Origin: Cystobacter fuscus
GTDB taxonomy: Bacteria; Myxococcota; Myxococcia; Myxococcales; Myxococcaceae
Assembly: GCF_002305875.1 (NCBI RefSeq)
Contig: NZ_CP022098.1
Coordinates: 6,386,001-6,450,000 of the forward strand
Reading direction: 5' to 3'
Length of the DNA: 64,000 bases
In this document: one piece after another, positions 1-7,375 of the stretch
Numbering within the stretch: position 1 is the stretch's first letter
How the letters are laid out: each line of letters begins with the position of its first letter
Made by a program: the position numbers and the translations under genes
Notes under the pieces: model-generated
Databases searched by the model: none
What the model saw: only the letters and a program-made list of their open reading frames with translations
What the model was told of the DNA's origin: nothing

Positions 1-415
1 CGACGAGCAGCTCGATCGGGTGCTCGACATCTTCGAGCAGATTGGCAAGAAGATGGACGTCATCCCCCAGACGCGGCCCTCCAGCTACACGCCGGTGCAG
101 ATCGCCCGTCCCCACACCTTCGTGCGCAACAACAAGGCGTCGGACAAGTGGGCCGCCGCGGCCGCCGGGGAGCTCGCCCCCAACGGCTTCTCGTTGGATC
201 AGCTCTCGCGCATGTCCTCGCGCGAGGTGGCCGGCCGGCTCTTCGACGCGGTGGAGAACCTCACCTGGCGCGCCGCCAACCTCCAGTCCGAGGATCTGCG
301 CAAGCTCGGGCAGATGCCGCTGAAGCTGTGGGAGAAGCGCGCGAACATCCCCGGGCTGTTGCTGGAGAAGGGCGCCAACCTCTTCATCCGCAACGGTCGC
401 GAAGACAGGAGCTAG
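1..415 (+). CDS. C-terminal end of a probable PLP-dependent alpha-oxoamine synthase-like enzyme (partial)
   Basis: The reading frame is open from the first bases of the window to a TAG at 413-415, so the 5' part of the gene lies outside. About 137 residues are visible. The first stretch (DEQLDRVLDIFEQIGKK) resembles the last helix of the aminotransferase/alpha-oxoamine synthase fold (serine palmitoyltransferase, KBL, AONS). It is followed by a tail of about 100 residues rich in charged helices with no motif I recognise. No catalytic residue is in view, so the family assignment rests on the terminal helix and on the neighbour: a GNAT-fold acyltransferase starts 6 nt downstream, a pairing expected for bacterial sphingolipid synthesis. 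The enzyme class is a guess; the coding assignment is firm. Confidence 0.55.
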   Translation, partial: DEQLDRVLDIFEQIGKKMDVIPQTRPSSYTPVQIARPHTFVRNNKASDKWAAAAAGELAPNGFSLDQLSRMSSREVAGRLFDAVENLTWRAANLQSEDLRKLGQMPLKLWEKRANIPGLLLEKGANLFIRNGREDRS

Positions 416-421
416 TCACCC

Positions 422-1603
422 ATGGCCGCCGCCGAACCGTCCACCGCAGCAGGCACTCCCCTGCCTCCCCTCCCCGCCAACGTGGAGGTGACGCCCGTGC
501 GCACCTCGGCGGAGCGCACGGCCTTCATCCGCTTCCCCTACACCATCTACCGGGGGGACCCGAACTGGGTGCCCCACCTGGAGATGGAGCGCCGGGACTT
601 CATCGACCCGCGCAAGAACCCCTTCTTCGAGTTCGGCGAGGTGGAGTTCTTCCTCGCCCGCCGGGAGGGACAGGTGGTGGGACGCATCGCCGCGGTGAAC
701 AACCCGCGCTACAACGAGTTCCAGAAGACGAACGTCGGCTTCTTCGGGCTCTTCGAGTGCGTGAACGACGCGGGCGTGGCCCGGGCGCTGTTCGAGGCCG
801 CGGCGGGCTGGCTGCGCGCCAAGGGCTTCACCTCGGTGATCGGCCCGATGAGCTACTCGACCAACCACGAGGTGGGGTTGCTCGTCGAGGGGTTCTCCAC
901 CCCGCCGGCCATCATGACGACGTACAACCCGCCCTGGTACGCCGCGCTCATCGAGGCCAACGGCTACGCGAAGGTGAAGGATCTGTACGCGTGGGAGCTG
1001 TCCTCCGCCACCCCGCCGCCGGAGAAGGTGGCGCGCGTGGCGGAGAAGATCCGTCAGCGCGAGGGCGTCACCGTGCGCCCGGTGAACCTCAAGGACTTCG
1101 ACGGCGAGGTGGCCCGCATCAAGGCCATGTACAACAAGGCCTGGGAGAACAACTGGGGCTTCGTGCCGATGACGGAGGCCGAGTTCGACAACCTGGCGCG
1201 CGAGCTCAAGCAGATGGTGCGTCCGGAGCTGGTGCTCATCGCCGAGGTCAAGGGTGAGCCGGTGGCGTTCGGGCTCACCGTCCCGGATGCCAACGAGGCC
1301 CTCAAGGCCGCCAACGGTCGGCTCACCACGTTCGGCCTGCCCATCGGGCTCGCGAAGCTGCTGCTGGCCTCGCGCAAGATCCGCCGGCTGCGTCTCATCC
1401 TGCTCGGCACCGTCGAGGGCTATCGGCGCCGGGGCCTGGACGCCATCCTCTACCTGGACACGCTGCGCACCGCGCGCGAGCTGGGCTTCGAGGGCGGGGA
1501 GATCTCCTGGACGCTCGAGGACAACCACCTCGTCAACCGCGCCATCGAGTCCATGGGCGGCAAGCGCTCCAAGATCTTCCGCGTCTACGAGAAGCCCCTG
1601 TAA
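422..1603 (+). CDS. GNAT-fold N-acyltransferase, candidate ceramide-synthase type
   Basis: The product is 393 aa, far longer than a simple GNAT acetyltransferase (about 150 aa). The last third has the GNAT look: a strand around VLIAEVKGEPVAFGLTVPD, a YRRRGLDAILYLDTLRTA helix that fits the acyl-CoA pyrophosphate loop, and EISWTLEDNHLVNRAIESMG, the usual final helix. The N-terminal half contains FPYTIYRGDPNWVPHL, typical of the large uncharacterised GNAT proteins found in Proteobacteria. An AGGAG lies about 10 nt before ATG 422, and the upstream partial gene ends 6 nt away, so the two are probably co-transcribed. The bacterial ceramide synthase of Caulobacter is also a large GNAT-like protein encoded near spt. 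That makes N-acylation of a sphingoid base a reasonable inference, not something the sequence proves. Confidence 0.8.
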   Translation: MAAAEPSTAAGTPLPPLPANVEVTPVRTSAERTAFIRFPYTIYRGDPNWVPHLEMERRDFIDPRKNPFFEFGEVEFFLARREGQVVGRIAAVNNPRYNEFQKTNVGFFGLFECVNDAGVARALFEAAAGWLRAKGFTSVIGPMSYSTNHEVGLLVEGFSTPPAIMTTYNPPWYAALIEANGYAKVKDLYAWELSSATPPPEKVARVAEKIRQREGVTVRPVNLKDFDGEVARIKAMYNKAWENNWGFVPMTEAEFDNLARELKQMVRPELVLIAEVKGEPVAFGLTVPDANEALKAANGRLTTFGLPIGLAKLLLASRKIRRLRLILLGTVEGYRRRGLDAILYLDTLRTARELGFEGGEISWTLEDNHLVNRAIESMGGKRSKIFRVYEKPL

Positions 1604-1613
1604 CCGCCGAAGG

Positions 1614-1635
1614 GGGGCCCTCTATCGGGGGCCCC
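1614..1635. terminator. GC hairpin between convergent genes
   Basis: A 7-bp perfect stem (GGGGCCC at 1614-1620, GGGCCCC at 1629-1635) with an 8-nt loop lies in the 50-nt gap between the convergent acyltransferase and mlaC-like genes. There is no U-run on either side, so if it ends transcription it is not a classical intrinsic terminator. Confidence 0.4.
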
Positions 1636-1653
1636 TGCCCTCTCGTCCCCGCA

Positions 1654-2220
1654 TCAGGGGATGAGGGTCTTCTCGATCTGCGCCCGCTTGGCCTTGAGCG
1701 TGGCGAGCAGCCCATCGAAGCCCTTGGTGGCGAGGATCTTCCGGAACTGCTCCTGGTAGGTCTCCAGGAGCGAGACGTCATCGGTGACCACGTCGTAGAT
1801 GCGCCATGCGGCCTGGTCGCCCGAGCGGTAGAGCTTGTAGTTCACCGGGTACTTGTCCCGGTTGACGTTGACGGTGGTGTCCACGCTGGCCTCGTTGCCC
1901 TCGATGGACTCCTTGCCGTAGTGCACCTGGGTGCGGCCCTGGCCGAGCGCCTTCTGGGCGTAGGAGGCGCGCAGCAGGCCCTCCATGGTGCTGGAGAAGT
2001 CCTTGCGCTGGGCGGCGGTGAGCTTGTTCCACGTCTCGCCGAGCGCGCGCTTGGACAGCTCACCGAAGTCCACGAAGCGCTCCACCACCTGGTAGACCTG
2101 CTCCGCGGTGGCCGCCTTGGCGGAGGCGACCTTCTGGACGTTGGTGTTGCCCTCCTTCACGACCTCGAGCGGGCCAGGCGAGGCGGTGAGGAGCACGGCG
2201 GTGAGCAGGGAGACGAGCAT
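1654..2220 (-). CDS. mlaC: MlaC/Ttg2D-family periplasmic phospholipid-binding protein
   Basis: About 188 aa. An N-terminal signal peptide (MLVSLLTAVLLTASPG) is followed by the MlaC fold. Typical elements are FVDFGELSKRALGETW, the LTAAQRKDF...LLRASYAQKAL helices, VDTTVNVNRDKYPVNYKLYR and WRIYDVVTDDVSLLETYQEQF near the C-terminus. MlaC ferries phospholipid between the outer-membrane component and the MlaFED permease. ATG at 2220 is preferred over 2238 because GGAG sits 9 nt upstream and translation then begins with the signal peptide. It lies 76 nt downstream of a TolC-family gene on the same strand. The matching permease operon (mlaEFD) is about 30 kb away at 31.5-34.7 kb, so the system is split. 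Confidence 0.88.
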   Translation of the reverse strand: MLVSLLTAVLLTASPGPLEVVKEGNTNVQKVASAKAATAEQVYQVVERFVDFGELSKRALGETWNKLTAAQRKDFSSTMEGLLRASYAQKALGQGRTQVHYGKESIEGNEASVDTTVNVNRDKYPVNYKLYRSGDQAAWRIYDVVTDDVSLLETYQEQFRKILATKGFDGLLATLKAKRAQIEKTLIP

Positions 2221-2296
2221 GGATGGGGGCTCCGGCATTGAGGGGTGAAACGGGGTGAGACGATGAGGGCCAGGACACTCCGCGCGGCCGGGTTAT

Positions 2297-3835
2297 TCAT
2301 GGCGCGCCGGGGACCCGGCCCAGGACCCGGTCCAGCTGTGCCCGGGCCACCTGGAAGTCATGCCAGCTCTGGGCCCGATCGGCCGACGCCTGGGCGAACG
2401 CCGTGAACGCCTCGATGAGATCCCGCGTGCCTCCCGTGCCGAGCTCGAACGCGCTCAGGGCCGCCGTCACCCAGCGCCGTGCTTCCCGCTCGGCCTGGCT
2501 GAGGGCCTGGGCGCGATCGCGTGCCGCCACCAGCGCCCCGTGCACCTGGGTCACCTCCAGGCGGATGGCCGAGAACAACAGCCGCTGCTGCGCCTTGAGC
2601 TTGTCCAGCTCCGCCCGGGATTGATCCAACTGCGCCTGCTTCACGGGGATGTCGAAGGTGTAGCGCGCCACCAGCCCCACCCCCGCCTCCCGATCGTTGT
2701 ACGGATCGTAGGCGAAGGGATCCCGCTGCCGCGTGGCGCTCGACGTGAAGCGCAGGGTGAGGAAGCCCGCGAGGCCGAGATCCGGATAGAAGCTGCGCTC
2801 GCGGATGAACACTTCCTTCTCGCGCGCGACGATGCCCGCGGCGATGCCGGCGATCTCCGGCCGCTGTCGCTCGGCCGTGGCCAGGGCCTGCTCGAGCGCG
2901 GGTGGTGCCTCGGCCTCCTCCGGCTCCAGCTCCACCTCGGCCACGTCCACGGGCTCGTCCGCGGGGGTGCCCGCGAGCAGGCGGATGGCGGCGAGCGCCA
3001 ACTGCCGGCCCTGCTCGGCCTGGGCGCGGCGCGCGTCGAGCTGCTTGCGGAAGAAGCCGACCTTGTACAGGTCCATCCTCGACACCTGATCGGACTTCGC
3101 CGCCAGCATCTCCTGGATGCGCCCGGCGGCGTCCTCCAGCCGCTGGGAGGTCTCCTCGAGCTGCACGAGCCCCGAGCGCGCCAACTGGTAGCCGTAGAAG
3201 GCCTGCGCGGCCTGGAACCCCGCCTCGTCCTCGGCGCGCGCCTGGAGCGCCTTGCCGATGACGGGGCCCTGCTCCGCGGCCTGCTCCAGGGCCTTGAGTT
3301 TCCCGAAGGTATAGAGGGGCAGCACGGCGTTGGACTCGACGAACGCCGTCACGCCCACGCGGCCGAAGTCGAGATCTCCCTCCAGCGAGGCATGAGTGGT
3401 GGGAGGACCGCCCAGGCCGTCGTTGCGGGCCTCGGGAATGGGGCCGCCCAGGCCCACCCGGGTCTCGAACTTGGGAAACCACGCCCAGCGCGCCTCGCTC
3501 AGCAGCGCGTGCAACCGGCGCAGCTCCGCGCGCGCGGCCTCCACCCGCGCGTCCTGCTCGCGCGCGCGCCGCACGAGCTGCTCCAGCGTGAGCGGCGTGC
3601 GTTTCACCTCACCGGGCGCCGAGGACGGGCCCTCGTCCGGCACGGATTGCTCCGCCGCCTCGCCCACCTGGGGGGTGATCTCCGGCATCCGGGGCGTCCC
3701 GTCCGGCGCCGCGGGAGACTCCACCTGCCCGCTGGGGACGGGCGCCGGGGGCGGCGCGATCTGCGCTCCCGCCAACGTCGCGGTGAGCACCCAGCCCAGC
3801 CCCATGACACGTCGCGATGTGCTGCGTTCCACCAC
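2297..3835 (-). CDS. TolC-family outer membrane protein
   Basis: About 512 aa when started at GTG 3835, which has GGAGG 7 nt upstream. An in-frame ATG at 3892 has no ribosome site. A signal peptide (GLGWVLTATLAGAQ) precedes a Pro-rich linker and then the duplicated long helical hairpins of the TolC/OEP family: LVRRAREQDARVEAARAELR, RLEDAAGRIQEMLAAK, a second repeat with RPEIAGIAAGIVAREKEV, and a final helix ending near ARAQLDRVLGR. Such proteins form the trimeric outer-membrane channel of efflux or lipid export machines. No adaptor or inner-membrane pump gene is adjacent. The only co-directional neighbour is the mlaC-like gene, which suggests a role as outer-membrane partner in lipid trafficking rather than drug efflux (inference). 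Confidence 0.85.
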   Translation of the reverse strand: MVERSTSRRVMGLGWVLTATLAGAQIAPPPAPVPSGQVESPAAPDGTPRMPEITPQVGEAAEQSVPDEGPSSAPGEVKRTPLTLEQLVRRAREQDARVEAARAELRRLHALLSEARWAWFPKFETRVGLGGPIPEARNDGLGGPPTTHASLEGDLDFGRVGVTAFVESNAVLPLYTFGKLKALEQAAEQGPVIGKALQARAEDEAGFQAAQAFYGYQLARSGLVQLEETSQRLEDAAGRIQEMLAAKSDQVSRMDLYKVGFFRKQLDARRAQAEQGRQLALAAIRLLAGTPADEPVDVAEVELEPEEAEAPPALEQALATAERQRPEIAGIAAGIVAREKEVFIRERSFYPDLGLAGFLTLRFTSSATRQRDPFAYDPYNDREAGVGLVARYTFDIPVKQAQLDQSRAELDKLKAQQRLLFSAIRLEVTQVHGALVAARDRAQALSQAEREARRWVTAALSAFELGTGGTRDLIEAFTAFAQASADRAQSWHDFQVARAQLDRVLGRVPGAP

Positions 3836-4051
3836 GTACTTCCCTCCGTTGCCCCGTGAATACCCTGGATCCGGCTCGACGCGTCGCGGCATCTCCTGGC
3901 TGGAATTCCCGGGAGGCTGAATCGTTCCCGCAAGAGAGACACCAGAGTGACGAAGAAATGAATGATCGCTTGGTTGTGGGCCGCTCGCGTGGGAAGAATC
4001 CGCGCCGCCTATCCAGTCTCGGGGCGTCGAGCCCCCCTATCGAGGAACCCC

Positions 4052-4975
4052 ATGGCGTACACCGACCGCGTCAAGCAGATCCTCTCCTGGTACCCGTCTG
4101 ACAACCCCGGCACGCTGGCCAACCTGGCCCGCCTGCTCAACACCGGCACGCTCGCGGGCACCGGCAAGCTGGTCATCCTGCCCGTGGATCAGGGCTTCGA
4201 GCACGGCCCGGCGCGCTCCTTCGCGCCCAACGCGGCCGGCTATGATCCGGACTATCACATCCAGCTCGCCATCGACTCGGGCTGCAACGCCTACGCCGCG
4301 CCCCTGGGCTTCCTCGAGGCGGTGGCCGGCAAGTACATGGGCGAGATCCCGCTCGTGCTCAAGCTGAACAACTCGGACACGCTGGCCAAGACGGACTACC
4401 CCATCTCCGCCATCACCTCCTCGGTGCGTGATGCCGTGCGCCTGGGCTGCTCGGCCGTGGGCTACACCATCTACCCGGGCTCCGGCGCGCGCAACCAGAT
4501 GTACGAGGATCTCCGCGAGATCATCGCCGAGGCCAAGGACTACGGCCTGCCCACCATCGTGTGGGCCTACGCACGCGGCAACATGAGCAAGCAGGGCGAG
4601 ACGGGCATCGACGTCATCTCCTACGCGGCGCAGATCAGCGCCCAGCTCGGCGCGCACATCATCAAGGTCAAGCCGCCCCAGGACTTCCTGGAGCAGGCCG
4701 AGGCCAAGAAGGTCTACGAGCAGTTCAAGATCCCCACCGCCACCATGGCCGACCGCATCCGCGACGTGGTGAAGTCCGCCTTCAACGGCAAGCGCATCGT
4801 CATCTTCTCCGGCGGCGAGTCCAAGAAGACCGAGGACCTGCTCGAGGAGATCCGTCAGATCGCCGCCGGCGGTGGCTTCGGCTCCATCATGGGCCGCAAC
4901 GCCTTCCAGCGCCCCCATGCCGAGTCCGTCAAGCTGCTCAAGGACGTGATGGCCATCTTCAAGAACGCCCCCTGA
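4052..4975 (+). CDS. Class I fructose-bisphosphate aldolase, DhnA/FbaB (archaeal) type
   Basis: 307 aa, starting at ATG 4052 with GAGG 6 nt upstream. The sequence has the DhnA-type TIM-barrel landmarks: LVILPVDQGFEHGPARSF near the N-terminus, LKLNNSDTL, VGYTIYPGS, TIVWAYARG, then HIIKVKPP with the Schiff-base lysine at about residue 205, and IVIFSGGESKKTEDLLEEI followed by SIMGRNAFQRP, the phosphate-binding end. It cleaves fructose-1,6-bisphosphate to DHAP and glyceraldehyde-3-phosphate (or works gluconeogenically) in the cytoplasm. It is a single-gene unit with a hairpin terminator at 5015-5044. The assignment to this aldolase family is secure; the physiological direction is not visible. Confidence 0.93.
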   Translation: MAYTDRVKQILSWYPSDNPGTLANLARLLNTGTLAGTGKLVILPVDQGFEHGPARSFAPNAAGYDPDYHIQLAIDSGCNAYAAPLGFLEAVAGKYMGEIPLVLKLNNSDTLAKTDYPISAITSSVRDAVRLGCSAVGYTIYPGSGARNQMYEDLREIIAEAKDYGLPTIVWAYARGNMSKQGETGIDVISYAAQISAQLGAHIIKVKPPQDFLEQAEAKKVYEQFKIPTATMADRIRDVVKSAFNGKRIVIFSGGESKKTEDLLEEIRQIAAGGGFGSIMGRNAFQRPHAESVKLLKDVMAIFKNAP

Positions 4976-5014
4976 GTCGCTCCCTCACCCGAGCGCACCC
5001 AGACCCACACCCAG

Positions 5015-5044
5015 GCGGCCGTAGCTCCTCGAGGGCTCGGCCGC
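5015..5044 (+). terminator. Putative terminator after the aldolase gene
   Basis: Inverted repeat GCGGCCG (5015-5021) / CGGCCGC (5038-5044), with further pairing inside the loop, followed by the T-rich stretch TTGTTCGTT. It lies 40 nt past the aldolase stop codon and fits an imperfect intrinsic terminator. Confidence 0.5.
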
Positions 5045-5164
5045 TTGTTCGTTCCGGGAGCGGGGAAACGTCCGCCGCTGAAAGAACCTCACGGGTATTG
5101 CGTGACCCAAGCCACGTTTCCACAGCGGGGCTCTTCCTTGCCGTTTTCAGCGGCAGTATTCCTT

Positions 5165-5220
5165 CCCTACGAAGAAGTTGTTTGCTCGAAGAAAATTTTT
5201 CTGATAGTAAAATATCGAGG
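5165..5220 (+). promoter_or_regulatory. AT-rich candidate promoter/operator of the polyprenyl synthase gene
   Basis: In a roughly 70% GC surround this block is strikingly AT-rich. TTGCTC (5182-5187) and TAGTAA (5205-5210) are spaced 17 nt and could be a sigma-70-like promoter. A perfect 13-nt palindrome (AGAAAATTTTTCT, 5190-5202) lies between the two elements where a regulator could bind. The polyprenyl synthase start codon is about 60 nt downstream. The elements are read by eye; no expression evidence exists here. Confidence 0.4.
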
Positions 5221-5270
5221 AATGTCCGAGGGGCGAGCTTGATCCCCGAAGTAAGCCCCGGAGGTTCTAC

Positions 5271-6449
5271 ATGCTGACGCTGGTGGCCGCAGTGCAAGAT
5301 ACAATGCCGACGCGCGGAACCTCGAGTGCACCCTACTCGGTCATGAAAGAGCGGAAGTCTTCTACCCAGGCCGAGGCGCCGGCGGCGGAGCAGCAGCAGG
5401 CTCCCCCCTCCCCCGTTGACTTCACCTCCTGGGCGAAGACGGTCCAGTACCAGACCCAGGTGGTGTTGCATCAGATCCTGGAGCTGGAGGACGAGCGCCA
5501 TCTGGATCCCGCGTGGAACAAGGTGCTCGAGCAGGTGCGCAGCTACAGCCTGCGGCCCTCCAAGCGCATCCGGCCGGCACTGGTGCTGGTGGGCTACGCG
5601 CTGGGACGGGGTGACACGCGAGCCCCCTCGGGGTTGTGGCGGTTCGCGGCGGCCACCGAGCTGCTCCACACCTTCATGTTGATCCACGACGACGTGGCGG
5701 ATCAGGCCGACACCCGCCGCGGCGGCGCGGCGCTGCACAAGATGCTCGGCGAGGGGCGCCTGGGCGAGAACCTGGCGATCGTCATCGGGGATCACCTCTA
5801 CGGGCGCTCGCTGGAGGTGATGCTGGGCTGCAACCTGCCGGAAGCGGACGTGGCCACGCGCTACTTCCTCAAGGTGTGCCGCTACACCGCCGCCGGGCAG
5901 TACATGGACATCCGGCTGCCGCACCAGCCCCTGGCCGAGCTGTCCATCTACAACGCGCTGCGCGTGGCCTACCTGAAGACGGCGCTCTACGGCTTCACCG
6001 CGCCGCTGGTCTGCGGGGCCATGCTGTCCGGCTCGGCGCCGGAGATCATCAACAAGCTGGAGCGCTTCGGCCGCTACGTGGGCACGGCCTACCAGCTGCG
6101 TGACGATCTGCTGGGGCTGTACGGCCAATCCTCGGTGGTGGGCAAGCCCACCGACTCGGACCTGGCGCAGGGCAAGCGCACCTTCCCGCTGCTGGCCGCC
6201 TACCTGCGCGCCACGCCCGAGGCCCGCCAGGAGATGGAGACGCTCTGCATCCCCGGCCCCAAGGACGAGACGATGCTGCAGCGCGCCCGCGAGCTGGTGG
6301 AGCTCCACGGCGGGCGCTCCGCCACCGAGCGCATCATCGAGCGCTCCACCAACGCCGCCGCGCGCATCCTGCAGACCCTGCCCGAGGCCGGAGGTCTCAA
6401 GCAGATGCTGCGCGACCTGCTGCAGATGTTGATGATCCGCGAGGCCTGA
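5271..6449 (+). CDS. trans-polyprenyl diphosphate synthase
   Basis: 392 aa. GGAGG lies 6 nt before ATG 5271. The first aspartate-rich motif is D140-D141-VA-D144 in LIHDDVADQADTRRGG, and the second is D278-D279 in YQLRDDLLGLYG. The prenyl-acceptor helix and the KPTDSDLAQGKRTFPLL segment are also present. These bind Mg-diphosphates and define chain-elongating E-isoprenyl synthases (FPP/GGPP/polyprenyl). The N-terminal 45 residues are low complexity and Gln/Ala/Pro-rich, an extension not needed for catalysis. Product length cannot be told by eye. It stands alone, with its own AT-rich promoter block upstream and the hairpin at 6500-6525 downstream. Confidence 0.92.
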   Translation: MLTLVAAVQDTMPTRGTSSAPYSVMKERKSSTQAEAPAAEQQQAPPSPVDFTSWAKTVQYQTQVVLHQILELEDERHLDPAWNKVLEQVRSYSLRPSKRIRPALVLVGYALGRGDTRAPSGLWRFAAATELLHTFMLIHDDVADQADTRRGGAALHKMLGEGRLGENLAIVIGDHLYGRSLEVMLGCNLPEADVATRYFLKVCRYTAAGQYMDIRLPHQPLAELSIYNALRVAYLKTALYGFTAPLVCGAMLSGSAPEIINKLERFGRYVGTAYQLRDDLLGLYGQSSVVGKPTDSDLAQGKRTFPLLAAYLRATPEARQEMETLCIPGPKDETMLQRARELVELHGGRSATERIIERSTNAAARILQTLPEAGGLKQMLRDLLQMLMIREA

Positions 6450-6499
6450 GCAGGGCCGGGCCGCTCCGGGCGGCCCCTCGGAAGCGTGAAAAATTCAAA

Positions 6500-6525
6500 G
6501 CCCACCCGATTCTCACCGGGTGGGC
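6500..6525. terminator. Intrinsic terminator hairpin (copy 1 of a repeated unit)
   Basis: A 9-bp perfect stem, GCCCACCCG / CGGGTGGGC, with an 8-nt loop. On the plus strand it is followed by TTTTC, so it can end the polyprenyl synthase transcript. On the minus strand it is followed by TTTGAATTTTT, so it can also end transcripts from the tRNA locus. The same hairpin recurs at 6608-6633. Confidence 0.8.
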
Positions 6526-6536
6526 TTTTCACGTTG

Positions 6537-6597
6537 TGGGGCTGGCCGGATCCGCACCGGTGTGCTCTTGAATGCCCTTCAAGCCTCACGAGGCGGA
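6537..6597 (-). pseudogene. Decayed tRNA-Ala copy
   Basis: This stretch aligns base by base with the 3' two-thirds of the intact tRNA-Ala genes just upstream on the minus strand. The anticodon stem (CTTGA/TCAAG) and the GGC anticodon are kept, but the invariant U33 is G, the T-stem has lost a pair, and the D-arm and 5' acceptor strand are missing. It sits between two copies of the same terminator hairpin, so it is the eroded third unit of a tandem duplication and cannot fold into a working tRNA. Confidence 0.65.
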
Positions 6598-6607
6598 AAA
6601 GCAAAAA

Positions 6608-6633
6608 GCCCACCCGATTCTCACCGGGTGGGC
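6608..6633 (-). terminator. Intrinsic terminator of the tRNA-Ala locus (copy 2)
   Basis: Identical 9-bp stem to the hairpin at 6500-6525, with TTTTT directly after it in the minus direction. It lies 11 nt past the 3' end of the tRNA-Ala at 6645-6717, which makes it that gene's terminator. Confidence 0.85.
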
Positions 6634-6644
6634 CTTTCACGTTG

Positions 6645-6717
<73 letters not shown>

Positions 6718-6743
6718 TCATCTTCTGTTGCCTTCGGCGGAGG

Positions 6744-6782
6744 GAGACGAGGCCCGATGGGGTGACCACCGGGCCTCGTCTC
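6744..6782. other. Long hairpin between the two tRNA-Ala genes
   Basis: Perfect 12-bp arms, GAGACGAGGCCC (6744-6755) and GGGCCTCGTCTC (6771-6782), around a 15-nt loop. It sits between two identical tRNAs transcribed on the minus strand. It may be a terminator lacking a U-run or a processing site for a tRNA precursor. Confidence 0.6.
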
Positions 6783-6791
6783 TTCTTCCAG

Positions 6792-6864
<73 letters not shown>

Positions 6865-6915
6865 ACAACTCGGTTGGCCACCTGGGGAGTGGCCGCCGTC
6901 GAAAGCGGCGCTCTT

Positions 6916-7314
6916 CTACAACTTCTTCGTGCGGGTCGCTACTCCCGAATGCGCGGCCCCGGTGTTTTTCTGTTTCAGGCGCTGGGCCGCTTCCTCCCCT
7001 TCCTGGAGCAGATCGCTGATCTCCCGCGTCTGGGCCTCGACCTTGAGCTGCACCTGATCGATCGCCTTGAGCAGGGGGGCGAACGAGGAGGGCAACTCCA
7101 GGCGCCCCTTCTGCACCTGCTTGAACACGGCCTCGCCCAGCTCGCGCATCACCCGCTCCTTCTCCTGCTGGAGCAGGTCGCTCCGCGCCTTCGCCTGCGC
7201 CAGCGCGGAGTGCGTCTCCACCTGCTTGCGCAGCTGGCTCATCTTCTGCTGAGCGGACTCGAACGCCTCTTGGATCTGGCGCAGGGCTTCGGACTGCTTG
7301 GGGTCGGCTGCCAC
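6916..7314 (-). CDS. Small coiled-coil protein of unknown function
   Basis: About 132 aa from GTG 7314, with GAGG 10 nt upstream; upstream in-frame codons read as low-quality Arg-rich sequence typical of antisense. The body is almost entirely charged heptad-like helix (LRQIQEAFESAQQKMSQLRK, LLQQEKERVMRELGEAVFKQ, VEAQTREISDLLQEGEEAAQ), so a dimeric or trimeric coiled coil is likely. There is no signal peptide or membrane segment. It lies 62 nt downstream of the rRNA methyltransferase gene on the same strand. I do not recognise a named family. Confidence 0.7.
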   Translation of the reverse strand: MAADPKQSEALRQIQEAFESAQQKMSQLRKQVETHSALAQAKARSDLLQQEKERVMRELGEAVFKQVQKGRLELPSSFAPLLKAIDQVQLKVEAQTREISDLLQEGEEAAQRLKQKNTGAAHSGVATRTKKL

Positions 7315-7375
7315 CGGGCGCGAACCTCGCGGAAAAAGGGGGTTTTCCTTGCGTAGCGTGCGCGCGACCGGACTG

